A DNA stretch of 33,103 nt from an uncultured Eubacteriales bacterium (GCA_900548115.1 URJL01000022.1:1-33103), one strand, 5' to 3'. Positions 7,380 through 16,053 are shown, counted from the stretch's first letter. The notes: generated by a model from the sequence alone, not told the origin. Made by a program: numbers and translations.

Positions 7380-9959
7380 TTATTCGTTCGTTTCGGAATT
7401 ATCCGCCGTCTCGGTTTCGACTACGTCGGCGTTTTCTGTTTCCGTCTCGGTCGTCTCGGTCGTTTCCGCCGTTTCTTCCGTCTCGGTCTCTTCCCCGTCC
7501 TTTTCTTCCTCGGGTTTTACGGCGGCAAATCCCACGATCGTCACGCCGTCGGACACCTTCATGACCGTAACGCCGCCGGCGCTTCGGCTGTAGGTGTTGA
7601 TTCCCGCGACCTTCACGCGGATAAGGGTTCCGGTGTCGGTGATGAGCATAACGTCCTCCTCCTCCGAAACAGCGGCGATCCCGCACAGCTTTCCGTATTT
7701 TCCGTTGACGTTCTGGCAGATAACACCCTTGCCGCCGCGGTTATGCAGCGGAAATTCCGAAGGCTCGACGCGTTTTCCGAAGCCGTTTTCGGTGATGAAC
7801 AGGATCTTTTTGCCGTCGCCCTCTTTGGTCGCGGCAGCACCGACGACATAGTCGCCCTTTGCAAGGGAGATGGCGCGGACGCCGCGTGCGGCGCGTCCCA
7901 GAGTGCGCGCCTTTTCCTCGGTGAAGGAAGCCGCCATGCCGTTATGGGTGGCGACGGTGATGCGGTGCGAACCGTCGGTCTTGAGAACGAACAGCAATTC
8001 GTCGCCCTCGTCGAGGTTCAGCGCAATAAGACCGTTGCGGCGCGCGTTTTTATATTCGGTAAGCAGCGTGCGCTTGATAACGCCGTTGCGCGTGATCATA
8101 GTGAGATATTCGTTTTCGGCAAAATCCTCGATCGAAAGATAGGTCGTGATCTTTTCGTCAGGCGAAAGCTCCAGAACGTTGACAAGGTTTGTTCCCTTCG
8201 AGCCCTTGGACGATTCGGGAATCTCGTAGCATTTCTTGATAAAGACCTTGCCGAGGTTCGAGAACAGGAGAATATAATTGTGGCTGTGCGAAACAAACAC
8301 GTTTTCCACAAAATCCTCTTCTTTTGTGTGCATTCCGATCACGCCCTTGCCGCCGCGGCGCTGTGCCGAATAGGTGTCGGCGGGCATACGCTTGATATAA
8401 CCGGCGTGCGAGAAGGTAATGACGCATTCCTCGCGCTCGATGAGATCCTCCATCAGAATTTCGTTCTCGACGGGGATGATCTTGGTGCGGCGCTCGTCGC
8501 CGTAGCGGGCGCGGATTTCCAAAAGCTCGGTCTTGACGATCTCGCCGACCTTCTTTTCATCGGCCAAAATACTTTCGATTTCGGCGATCTTGGCGTGCAG
8601 CTGTTCCATTTCGTCCATAAGCTTTTCGGTTTCCAAACCGGAAAGGCGTCCGAGCGGCATCTGCACGATCTCCTGCGCCTGAATATCGGTGATCTCAAAG
8701 CGCGCGATCAAGGTCTCTTTGGCGTCGGGGATCGACTTGGAGGCTTTTATAATGGCAATGACCTCGTCGATATTATTGATGGCGATCATCAAGCCCTCGA
8801 CGATATGCGCGCGCTTCTTTGCTTTATCAAGGTCAAAGCGCAGACGGTTTTCGACGACGTTCAGCTGGTGACGGATATAATGCTGAAGAATCTGCTTCAG
8901 CGTCAGCACCTTCGGTTCGCCGTTGACAAGCGCCAGCATGTTGATGGCGCAGGTGTCCTGCATCTGGGTATATTTATACAGTTGATTTAAGAGGATATTG
9001 GCGTTGACATCGCGGCGCACATCAATGACGATGCGCATACCGGCTCTGCCCGATTCGTCGCGCAGAGCGGTGATGCCGTCGACGCGCTTTTCCTTGGCAA
9101 GGTCGGCAATGCTCTTGACAAGCGCGCTCTTGTTGACCATATACGGAATTTCGGTGACGACGATCGAAGTTCTGCCGTGCTTTTCCTCCAGCTGTGCCTT
9201 GGCGCGCACCATGACGCGTCCGCGTCCCGTGGCATAGGCTTCGTAAATGCCCGCCGTGCCGTAAATTTCGCCGTAGGTCGGAAAATCGGGGCCCTTGATA
9301 AAGGTCAGAAGCTCGTTCAGGTCGGCTTCGGGATGCTCCAAAAGATGAATGGTACCGTCAATGACCTCGGTCATGTTGTGCGGCGGGATATTGGTCGCCA
9401 TACCGACGGCGATACCGACACAGCCGTTGACCAAAAGGTTCGGGAAACGGGCGGGAAGCACGGTCGGCTCCTGCAGTTTGTTATCGAAGTTGGGCATGAA
9501 ATCGACGACGTTTTTGTCGATGTCCGCCAGCATTTCGTCGGATATTTTCGCCATGCGGGCTTCGGTGTAACGGTAAGCCGCCGCGCCGTCGCCGTCGACG
9601 TTGCCGAAGTTTCCGTGTCCCTCGATCAGCGGATAGCGCAGCGAAAAGGGCTGTGCCAGACGCACCATCGCGTCATAGACCGCCGCGTCGCCGTGCGGGT
9701 GATAATGACCCAGCACGTTACCGACCGTCGTTGCGGATTTGCGGAAGGGTTTATTATACGTAAGCCCGTCTTCGTGCATCGCAAACAAAATGCGTCGGTG
9801 TACCGGCTTTAATCCGTCGCGCACATCGGGCAGCGCACGGTCGATGATGACCGACATGGCATACTCGATAAACGAGCGGCGGACTTCTTTTTCGATCTCC
9901 ACATTTAAGATCTTGTCGCGAAATGCGGAGACCTGTTCTTCTCTCTTCTCTTCATCCAT
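7380..9959 (-). CDS. gyrA: DNA gyrase subunit A
   Basis: 859 residues, a full-length GyrA. It has the breakage-reunion domain with the catalytic tyrosine in AAYRYTEARMAK (Tyr131), the quinolone-determining region HYHPHGDAAVYDAMV (about residues 86-100), a coiled-coil arm, and a C-terminal beta-pinwheel with the GyrA box QRRGGKGV. The GyrA box identifies GyrA rather than ParC. The residue matching E. coli Ser83 is Ala92; the Asp87 equivalent is kept (Asp96). The last 45 or so residues are a low-complexity acidic tail rich in Glu and Thr, from KPEEEKDGEE to the end. ATG 9959 follows GGAGG. It is the last gene of a minus-strand series, 114 bp after luxS. gyrB is not in the window. Confidence 0.98.
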   Translation of the reverse strand: MDEEKREEQVSAFRDKILNVEIEKEVRRSFIEYAMSVIIDRALPDVRDGLKPVHRRILFAMHEDGLTYNKPFRKSATTVGNVLGHYHPHGDAAVYDAMVRLAQPFSLRYPLIEGHGNFGNVDGDGAAAYRYTEARMAKISDEMLADIDKNVVDFMPNFDNKLQEPTVLPARFPNLLVNGCVGIAVGMATNIPPHNMTEVIDGTIHLLEHPEADLNELLTFIKGPDFPTYGEIYGTAGIYEAYATGRGRVMVRAKAQLEEKHGRTSIVVTEIPYMVNKSALVKSIADLAKEKRVDGITALRDESGRAGMRIVIDVRRDVNANILLNQLYKYTQMQDTCAINMLALVNGEPKVLTLKQILQHYIRHQLNVVENRLRFDLDKAKKRAHIVEGLMIAINNIDEVIAIIKASKSIPDAKETLIARFEITDIQAQEIVQMPLGRLSGLETEKLMDEMEQLHAKIAEIESILADEKKVGEIVKTELLEIRARYGDERRTKIIPVENEILMEDLIEREECVITFSHAGYIKRMPADTYSAQRRGGKGVIGMHTKEEDFVENVFVSHSHNYILLFSNLGKVFIKKCYEIPESSKGSKGTNLVNVLELSPDEKITTYLSIEDFAENEYLTMITRNGVIKRTLLTEYKNARRNGLIALNLDEGDELLFVLKTDGSHRITVATHNGMAASFTEEKARTLGRAARGVRAISLAKGDYVVGAAATKEGDGKKILFITENGFGKRVEPSEFPLHNRGGKGVICQNVNGKYGKLCGIAAVSEEEDVMLITDTGTLIRVKVAGINTYSRSAGGVTVMKVSDGVTIVGFAAVKPEEEKDGEETETEETAETTETTETETENADVVETETADNSETNE

Positions 9960-10073
9960 TGTTGCTTTTTCCTCCGAATGTTGTATGGGATAACTTTTTT
10001 ATTTTCCGTGATGTCAGCGAAAGTGCCGTGCGGACGCGCCGCAAGGGGCATCGTAAAGCAGAAGCTCCGCCCT

Positions 10074-10538
10074 TTATTCGGGATACGCAAAATCCTTTGT
10101 CGTAATGCTCCGAAGCACTTTTTCGTAGGCGCGCGCCGCGGCTTTGGCGCCCGCAAGGTCATGACTCAGATAATTTCCGCACTCGCGCTTTTTCGCGCCG
10201 GGGACTTCCGTTCCTTCAAAATTTGCGGCGAACGCGAAAGCGTCGCGCAGAAGCGCAAGCGTATCCTCCTCCGACAGGGTATCGAAGGTGACGAGATAAA
10301 AGCCCGTCATACAGCCCATCGGGCCGAAATAGACGATGCCGTCGCCCTTGTCGGAATTGCGCAGATACATGGCGCAGAGATGCTCGAGCGTATGGGAAAT
10401 GGCGGGGGTCAGATAATCGCCGCCGTTCGGCTTTTTCATGCGAAGGTCATAGGTCACGGTGTTTCCGTCGCGGCGGGAGACATAAAGCCCCTCGCACAGC
10501 GTGTCGTGATTGACGGTAAAGCTTTTGATCAATTTCAT
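10074..10538 (-). CDS. luxS: S-ribosylhomocysteine lyase LuxS
   Basis: 154 residues, the standard LuxS length. The enzyme cleaves S-ribosylhomocysteine to homocysteine and DPD, the precursor of AI-2, and so serves the activated methyl cycle. Metal ligands are His49 and His53 in HTLEH and Cys120 in ECGNYLSHDL. The catalytic cysteine is Cys76 in MGCMTGFYL. The usual Ile in HTIEH is Leu here, a mild change. The ATG at 10538 has GAGGA upstream. It lies between the serine hydrolase gene (62 bp away) and gyrA on the same strand. The Pfs nucleosidase that makes its substrate is not in the window. Confidence 0.97.
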   Translation of the reverse strand: MKLIKSFTVNHDTLCEGLYVSRRDGNTVTYDLRMKKPNGGDYLTPAISHTLEHLCAMYLRNSDKGDGIVYFGPMGCMTGFYLVTFDTLSEEDTLALLRDAFAFAANFEGTEVPGAKKRECGNYLSHDLAGAKAAARAYEKVLRSITTKDFAYPE

Positions 10539-10600
10539 GATAAGTCCTCATTTAAACCCGTAAAAAATTTCTGTCGTGTAAAGAAGCGTTTACAGCTCCC

Positions 10601-11443
10601 TCAAAAGTCCCGCAAAAGGGGGCGCGTATCGCGCATTTCGTATCCGTGCCAGGCACAGGCAAAGCGCCGTTTGCGCGAAAAGCACAGCATTTGTCCGCAC
10701 ATTCCGCCTTTGGCATATAAATCGGTATTCTCAACGCGGTGAAATTCATAGCCGCGCGAGAGAACCAGCTCGACCCATTCGGGAGAAAGGATTCTTTCTC
10801 CGTCGTACATTCCGTCGTTTGCGTAAACGCTTCCGAGCTTTACCATGTCCTCGGTGCGCAGAAAAAGTCCGGTCGCACCGATCGTATAGCCCCTCGGACA
10901 CGTTCCCCACGCCATTTCGTGAAAGCCGAGCTTTTCGAACAAAACGGGGCGCAGAAAATCGTCCGCACGCTTTCCCGAAAGCTCGGTCACGATGACCGAC
11001 AAAAGATAAAAAGCGGCGTCGGTATAGCAAAAATGCGTTCCGGGGGTGTGTACGATGGGTTCGGAAAGGGCAAGCTTTATAAAATCATCGTCGGGATATT
11101 TTGTGATGTCCTCGGCGTCGATATCCAAAAATCCGCGGTCGTATCCCGCCTTGTGGGTGAGAAGATGCTCGACGGTGACGTCCTTATAACGCGGGTCGAT
11201 GCGGCGCGGCAAATGCCGCTCCAAAAGCTCCGTGACTTTGTCCTCGGGACGGATTTTTCCCGCCTCCCACAAAAGTCCGATCGCCGTGACGATAAAGGCT
11301 TTTGCGACCGAATAGCTGTTATTGCAGGGGTTGGCGGGGAAAACACAGGCTTTTTCCTTGCCTTCTTTTCCCTCATAAGCGACCGAAAACAAATGAAGCC
11401 CGTTTTCTTTTGCCTTCAAAGCAAGGCGTTCGGCGGTGTTCAT
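10601..11443 (-). CDS. Serine hydrolase of the beta-lactamase/PBP (class C) family
   Basis: 280 residues with the serine beta-lactamase-like fold (PF00144). The nucleophile motif SxxK is Ser45-Val-Ala-Lys48 in YSVAKAF. The second motif is Tyr140-Thr-Asp142 in FCYTDAAF, where Asn is usual at the third place. TVEHLLTHKAG and GFHEMAWGTCPRGY are typical family blocks. A clear KTG/HxG third motif is not obvious; GGMCGQ near the end takes a similar place. There is no signal peptide, so it may be a cytosolic esterase or peptidase rather than a beta-lactamase. Its ATG overlaps the stop of the S41 protease gene (ATGA), showing translational coupling. Physiological substrate unknown. Confidence 0.85.
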   Translation of the reverse strand: MNTAERLALKAKENGLHLFSVAYEGKEGKEKACVFPANPCNNSYSVAKAFIVTAIGLLWEAGKIRPEDKVTELLERHLPRRIDPRYKDVTVEHLLTHKAGYDRGFLDIDAEDITKYPDDDFIKLALSEPIVHTPGTHFCYTDAAFYLLSVIVTELSGKRADDFLRPVLFEKLGFHEMAWGTCPRGYTIGATGLFLRTEDMVKLGSVYANDGMYDGERILSPEWVELVLSRGYEFHRVENTDLYAKGGMCGQMLCFSRKRRFACAWHGYEMRDTRPLLRDF

Positions 11444-13206
11444 CCCTGTGTTTCTCCTTCTTCGATATCGCCTTCGTTACGCATGTCCTCCTCGTAGGCA
11501 CGGCGGTTTTCCTCCTCCTCGGCGCGCCGTCTTTCCTCTTCGGCGGCGACGAGCTTTTCTTCCGCCGTGATGTATTCCGACGCAAGGCGTTTGCCGCGCG
11601 AATGATTGGTAAGATAAAGCGTTGCGACGTTCATCTGCGAATCAAAATAAACGTACTTGTCTTTATAGCTGTTGATCTGCTCGGTCATCGACGCGACCAT
11701 ATCGAAGGTCACGGTGTCGAGCGGCGCTTTCTCGCGCATGATAAGCGCGCGATAGATATAGATCGCCGCTCTTGTGGAGGAATCGCACAGCCCGTCGATC
11801 GCGTCGGAGCGCAAAAGCCCCAAAATGCCGAAGCGCTGCTCAAGCGCAAGAGTCGCGTCGTTCCGCGCACCGTCGGTGATCTCAACGAAGTTTTCGCTGT
11901 TGAAATGCGAAAGCCCCGTGGGAAAAGCGTATTTTTCGCGGGTCAGCGGGATATATACGTCGGGTTCAAGTCCCTTTTCATTATAGGAGGAAAGATCGGT
12001 GCGCAGGAGCTCGAAGGAGGTGATGGTGAAACGGTCGCCGTTGGTGACGGTGTACGCATCCTGTCCGACCGCCTTTCCGTAAGAGGTCTCCCCGATGAGA
12101 GCGGCGCCGCATTCGTTGTGCAGAATGTAAGCGAAAAGCTCGGCGGCACTTGCGGTGTTTTCGTTGATCAAAACGACATATTCCGAGAAGGTGTCGCCGA
12201 TATAATTGTTTTTCGAATAGGTCGGCTGTGCCTCCTCGCCGCGCGAGCGGGTATAAAACATGACCTTTTCGCCGTCGGTGAAGTAGCTTCCCAATTCCTT
12301 TGCCGCTTCGAAATATCCGCCGGGATTGTCGCGCAGGTCGATGATCAGTTTGTCACAGCCGTCGTTCTTTGCCTTGTAAAAAGCCGCGAGAAAATCGTCG
12401 GCAATGCTCGTTTCGTCAAAGCCCGCGACGGTGATGATTCCGTAGCCGTTTTCTTTGTCAAGCGCATACGAAACGTCCTGCTTTTTGGCGATCCCCTTCG
12501 GAAGCGAGGTCGTATAGAGCGACTTCGAACCGTCCGAAAGCGTGCGTTCGAAGGTCATGGAGACCTCTTTTGCGGGGTTCCAGTTGAGCTTTTCGAAATC
12601 CGCATACCGCTCGGGGTCATAGATCTCGTTCGAAAATTCGAGAAAAACCTTCGAGAGCGAGGGGTCTTTGTCGGCACTCGGCATAAGCTTTAAAAAATTT
12701 TGAATGCCCGCCGAGGAAAGTCCCTCGACGTTGACGCCTTCGACGGCAACAAAGCGGTCGCCCGGCAAAATGCCCGCAAACGCCGCATTCGAGCCTTTGA
12801 TTACGTCGCGTATGTAAACGCCCGGCGCACGGTTGTCGTCTTCGTCAAAGCCGTCGCTGTCCTCGACGATAACGCCGTATGCCTTGGAGGAATCCGAAAG
12901 GAATCCCGAATCGGCAAGATAATAGGCGCTGTACGGGTCGTTTGCCGACAAAAGGGCATTGGCAAGCGACGCAAGCGCGAACGGGTCGGACGCAAGATAA
13001 TTGTACAGCATGGTGTTGATCAGCGTCTCGCGGTCGCTCTCGTAAAGGCTTGTCTCAAGATAAAGGTCGATGATGTCCTGCAAAAGCGAATAGCTCATCT
13101 CGGTCGACACATCGGAAAGGCTCGACGCCGACGCATTCGGCGTGTAGGAAAGCAGAAGCAGCGCCGCCAAAAGAGAGGCGGTGAACTTTTTGAAAAATCG
13201 TTTCAT
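11440..13206 (-). CDS. Secreted carboxyl-terminal processing protease (S41, CtpA-like)
   Basis: 588 residues. Residues 1-28 form a signal peptide (KRFFKKFTASLLAALLLLS, then an Ala-rich cleavage region). A PDZ domain lies at about 125-180 (GVYIRDVIKGSNAAFAGILPGD). The S41 core is at about 255-410, with LIIDLRDNPGG, the nucleophile Ser353 in NTASAAE and the base Lys378 in SYGKAVGQ, the Ser-Lys dyad of CtpA-type proteases. The C-terminal part is longer than in most homologues and ends in a highly charged, probably coiled-coil stretch (AEEKLVAAEEERRRAEEEE). It would act outside the membrane on wall-associated proteins. ATG 13206 follows GAGG. A palindromic repeat fills the 105 bp between it and the preceding gene. 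Confidence 0.93.
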   Translation of the reverse strand: MKRFFKKFTASLLAALLLLSYTPNASASSLSDVSTEMSYSLLQDIIDLYLETSLYESDRETLINTMLYNYLASDPFALASLANALLSANDPYSAYYLADSGFLSDSSKAYGVIVEDSDGFDEDDNRAPGVYIRDVIKGSNAAFAGILPGDRFVAVEGVNVEGLSSAGIQNFLKLMPSADKDPSLSKVFLEFSNEIYDPERYADFEKLNWNPAKEVSMTFERTLSDGSKSLYTTSLPKGIAKKQDVSYALDKENGYGIITVAGFDETSIADDFLAAFYKAKNDGCDKLIIDLRDNPGGYFEAAKELGSYFTDGEKVMFYTRSRGEEAQPTYSKNNYIGDTFSEYVVLINENTASAAELFAYILHNECGAALIGETSYGKAVGQDAYTVTNGDRFTITSFELLRTDLSSYNEKGLEPDVYIPLTREKYAFPTGLSHFNSENFVEITDGARNDATLALEQRFGILGLLRSDAIDGLCDSSTRAAIYIYRALIMREKAPLDTVTFDMVASMTEQINSYKDKYVYFDSQMNVATLYLTNHSRGKRLASEYITAEEKLVAAEEERRRAEEEENRRAYEEDMRNEGDIEEGETQG

Positions 13207-13237
13207 TAGATTGAACCTCGCAAAAAAGAGTGATTGA

Positions 13238-13345
13238 CATAACGTGGTGGGGGCAAATTTTTCGCCGCCATAACACAGATAGTGTGAAATGAGATTCCGA
13301 CCATCAGAATCTCATTTCACGGCTGCCGCCCCGCGCAGCGGCGCA
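13238..13345 (+). repeat. Palindromic hairpin repeat overlapping the 3' end of the 13312 gene
   Basis: The core hairpin at 13284-13320 has arms GTGAAATGAGATTCCG and CAGAATCTCATTTCAC, with one mismatch, around the loop ACCAT. The CATAAC flanking words lie at 13238-13280. The downstream word (13321-13345) codes for the last residues of the minus-strand gene. It lies between two minus-strand genes that look co-transcribed, so it would be present in their mRNA. Confidence 0.9.
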
Positions 13346-14043
13346 ACTTCGATGGTGAGCGTGGTTTTTTCACAAAAGGTTGTCCCGACCGAGAGAACAT
13401 AGCAAAGCTCCAGAACACCGGGCGCGTCCTCGCGCAGGGAACAGAAAAAGTGCTTTGTCAGCACGACAAAATCCAGGATGATCTCCTCGGGCGGGGAGAA
13501 AAAGTCGGGCGACGGGAGCGAATAAGGCATCGACTGCAAGACCGCCCGATCTTTTTGGAAGGAAAGCTCGTTAAAGGGCGAAAAAGGAAGATTTGCCGAC
13601 GCACAGTCGTTTGTGACGCAGAAAACGCACGGAAGCGCCGCGCCGTATTGCAAAATCAGCGAATCGTTTTGGCGGGAAAGATTGCCCTCGAAGGTGCAGG
13701 ATATCTGCCGTTCGCCGCCCGAGCGTTTCGCGTCGCTTTCTTTTTTCAAAATATAGCGCGGATCGATCTGCCGCATAACGGCGCTCGCGGTCTTGGGCGG
13801 GGGAAGCTTGACTTTTTGTTTCGGAACCGTGTCGCCCGTCATCTCCTCGAAAAGTCCGGGAAGATCGGCACACGCGGGGGCAATATACGGATTGTCTCCG
13901 AAACAGTCGGGCGAATCGAAAAACGAAAGCCCGTAAGGGTTGGCATAAAACGCCCGATCGGCAAAATAATGCTTCCCGCTCACTTTTACCGTGCAATTGG
14001 GAACAAAATTTTCGTCAAACAGCGTTTGGTTTTCAGAGGTCAT
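13312..14043 (-). CDS. Hypothetical protein with a repeat-encoded C-terminus
   Basis: 243 residues; I do not recognise the family. There is no signal peptide or membrane segment. Visible features are a Pro/Lys-rich linker (PKQKVKLPPPK, about 74-84), several cysteines, and a C-terminal half rich in beta-type segments (DFVVLTKHFF, LELCYVLSVGTTF, TTLTIEV). The last ten residues, APLRGAAAVK, and the stop codon lie within a palindromic repeat (13312-13344), so the native end was probably near TTLTIEV. The gene sits 47 bp after murI and before the S41 protease on the same strand, so it probably belongs to the murI transcript. The start is ATG 14043 with a weak AAAGG upstream. Confidence 0.7.
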   Translation of the reverse strand: MTSENQTLFDENFVPNCTVKVSGKHYFADRAFYANPYGLSFFDSPDCFGDNPYIAPACADLPGLFEEMTGDTVPKQKVKLPPPKTASAVMRQIDPRYILKKESDAKRSGGERQISCTFEGNLSRQNDSLILQYGAALPCVFCVTNDCASANLPFSPFNELSFQKDRAVLQSMPYSLPSPDFFSPPEEIILDFVVLTKHFFCSLREDAPGVLELCYVLSVGTTFCEKTTLTIEVAPLRGAAAVK

Positions 14044-14090
14044 ATCGTAAAAGTTAACCTTTCGTTATGCTCGCTATGCGTTTTGCGCGC

Positions 14091-14921
14091 TCAGCTGCCG
14101 AGAACGACTTTTTGGACGTTTTCCGCGGGCTCGCCCAAAAAGATGGAGGCGACGGCGGTGAAATTCTGCGTTTCGTCGCTGACAAAATAGCGCACCGAAC
14201 CTTTTTCGGCACTGTCGTTTAAGACGTTTTTCGCGTTCAAAAGTTCCTTCGCGGCAAGCGCCGCTTCATAGCCCGCGTCGATGATGCGGGGCGATTTCCC
14301 CAAGACCTCGGCGCTGACCGAAGCGATCAGCTCGCGGATGATGGGATAATGCGTACAGCCGAGAATCAGCGTGTCGATGTCGGCGCCGCGCAGCTTTTCA
14401 AGATATTCCGCCGCGATGAGGCGCGTTACCGTACAGTCGGGCGCGATGTAGCCGCCCTCGATGAGCGGAACGAACATGGGGCACGCAACGGGAAAGACCG
14501 TAACGCTGCGGCAAAGGCGGGAAAGGGTGATCTCAAAGGCTTTTTTGCCGATGGTGGCGGGGGTCGCAAAAACGGCGATTTTTTTGTTTTCGCTCTCTCT
14601 CAGCGCCGTATGACAGGCAGGCTCGACCGCTCCGATGATGGGAAGAAAAGGAAAATTTTCCTTGAGCTTCGGCAGCGCGACCGAACTGACCGTGCCGCAG
14701 GCAACGACGGCGGCTTTGATATCGAAGCTTGAAAGAAAGCGCATGTCGTCGTCGGCATATTGCAAAATGGTCTCCTGCGAGCGCGTTCCGTACGGCACAC
14801 GCCCCGTATCGCCGAAATAGATAAAATGCTCGTGAGGCAAAAGCGCGCGCAGCTCCTTTAAAGCCGTAAGCCCGCCCAGCCCCGAATCAAACACGCCGAC
14901 GGCGCTGTATTTATTGCACAT
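14091..14921 (-). CDS. murI: Glutamate racemase
   Basis: 276 residues, normal MurI length. The enzyme converts L- to D-glutamate for peptidoglycan. Family marks are GVFDSGLGGLT, YFGDTGRVPYGTRS, the first catalytic cysteine Cys75 in VACGTVSS, and the second, Cys189, in LGCTHYP. The Asn that usually follows Cys75 (ACNTA) is Gly76. The start is ATG 14921 with GGAG upstream. A consensus promoter lies 58 bp before the start, making murI the first gene of the minus-strand series that may run through to gyrA. Confidence 0.96.
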   Translation of the reverse strand: MCNKYSAVGVFDSGLGGLTALKELRALLPHEHFIYFGDTGRVPYGTRSQETILQYADDDMRFLSSFDIKAAVVACGTVSSVALPKLKENFPFLPIIGAVEPACHTALRESENKKIAVFATPATIGKKAFEITLSRLCRSVTVFPVACPMFVPLIEGGYIAPDCTVTRLIAAEYLEKLRGADIDTLILGCTHYPIIRELIASVSAEVLGKSPRIIDAGYEAALAAKELLNAKNVLNDSAEKGSVRYFVSDETQNFTAVASIFLGEPAENVQKVVLGS

Positions 14922-14978
14922 AAGAACTCCGTATTCTTAAAAACTTATATCATATAATTATAATATTCCATGTTTTTT

Positions 14979-15007
14979 ATTATAGCACAAAAGAGCGCTT
15001 CTGTCAA
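14979..15007 (-). promoter_or_regulatory. Consensus sigma-A promoter for murI
   Basis: On the minus strand TTGACA (15002-15007) and TATAAT (14979-14984) are both perfect and are separated by 17 bp. The start of transcription would fall near 14972, about 50 bases before the murI ATG. Confidence 0.92.
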
Positions 15008-15088
15008 ATAAATCTTGCAATTTTTTGAACGCGGCACGGCCTGCGGATTTTTGAGGATCCGGCATGGCTGAGTCGAGCTTTTTTCGAC

Positions 15089-15215
15089 ATAACATGAGCG
15101 GGTCAAATCATCGCCGGCACAGCAAAGATAAGGTAAGGTGAAATTAAATTCCGATAGACGGAATTTAATTTCACGGCAATCGCTTCCCGCAGGGACGGCA
15201 ATGTTCACCGCAGGC
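15089..15215 (+). repeat. Palindromic hairpin repeat that ends the araC-type gene
   Basis: The core hairpin at 15138-15174 has perfect arms GTGAAATTAAATTCCG and CGGAATTTAATTTCAC, with an unusual loop, ATAGA, instead of ACCAT. Downstream words GCTTCCCGCAGGGACGG and GTTCACCGCAGGCGGCG (15180-15217) are of the family type and contain the stop codon of the minus-strand regulator gene. Confidence 0.9.
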
Positions 15216-16008
15216 GGCGCAGTAGGTGAGAGGAATCGTAAAAGCCGCAGGCGACGCTCACCTCGGCAACCGAATGATCGGGCAGCATTTCAACCGCCGC
15301 GCGCATACGGCGTGCCAAAAGATAATGGTGGATCGTATCGCCGACCTCTTTTTTGAAGCTGCGCGAAAGATACGATTCGCTCACCCCGCAAAGCGCCGCA
15401 AGCGAGCCGACGGTTATACGCTCGCCGTAGTGTTCGTCGATCATGCGCAAAACAAGCGCGGTATTGCGGGAGAGCACGACCGGTTCGGGACGGACGGGGT
15501 CGGAATAAATTTGATTCAGAAGGTCGACAAAACGAATCGCACCGGCAAAAGCCGCCGCGCGATTTTTCTCGGAAATTGCCTGTTCGGTCTCGCGGCAGAG
15601 AGAAATTGCCCTTTCGATGTCGGCATTTTTCGGGCGGACGAACGGATTTTGATCCTTGACTCGTCCGCAAAGTCCTTCGAGCAGCGCTCCCCCGTCGGGA
15701 ACGCCGTCAAAAGCCGAAAGACCGATGTCAAATTGAAAATAATCAAGCGCCGTATCCTTCGGAATTTTGCCGTAATGCAAAGTGAGCGGCGGCAAAAAGC
15801 AAATATCGCCGTAAAGCGGCCGAAATACCCGATCGCCCACCGTGACGGAAAAATCGCCCTTCATAAACACATTGATCTTGCAAGCGCCGAGAAAGATCTT
15901 TTTGTTTTCGTTCCAGCTGTCTTTTTCGCCGATGCCCGCTATATGACAAAATTCCGTGCGATGCGCATCGTCGTCCTCTTTCCGTATCGGGTGATGCCGA
16001 TAGTCCAT
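15205..16008 (-). CDS. AraC-family transcriptional regulator, 3' end cut by a repeat
   Basis: 267 residues. An N-terminal cupin-like sensor domain (about 1-150, with FLPPLTLHYGKIP) is followed by an AraC DNA-binding domain. The first helix-turn-helix is ITVGSLAALCGVSESYLSRSFKKEVG. The second begins normally, SVAEVSVACGFYDSSHLLRRLR, but stops there; AraC proteins usually continue about 20 more residues (FKxxxGxTPxxYR). The TGA and the last few codons lie in the palindromic repeat, so the recognition-helix region is present but its C-terminal support is lost. ATG 16008 has GGAGGG upstream. It is transcribed away from the glycyl radical enzyme gene and is its likely regulator. Whether it still works is open. 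Confidence 0.88.
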   Translation of the reverse strand: MDYRHHPIRKEDDDAHRTEFCHIAGIGEKDSWNENKKIFLGACKINVFMKGDFSVTVGDRVFRPLYGDICFLPPLTLHYGKIPKDTALDYFQFDIGLSAFDGVPDGGALLEGLCGRVKDQNPFVRPKNADIERAISLCRETEQAISEKNRAAAFAGAIRFVDLLNQIYSDPVRPEPVVLSRNTALVLRMIDEHYGERITVGSLAALCGVSESYLSRSFKKEVGDTIHHYLLARRMRAAVEMLPDHSVAEVSVACGFYDSSHLLRRLR

Positions 16009-16053
16009 AAAACGCCCTCCGAAGGTTCTGTTTTTTCCTATTTTTGTGTCGAA

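Noticed and set aside
7743..8990. Long plus-strand open frame opposite gyrA
   Set aside because: It is the complement of a certain gyrA gene with strong codon bias, and has no recognised domain or ribosome binding site.
10601..11443. Beta-lactamase resistance gene
   Set aside because: It has the SxxK fold family but no signal peptide and no clear third motif, and it is coupled to a housekeeping protease gene; a resistance role is not supported.
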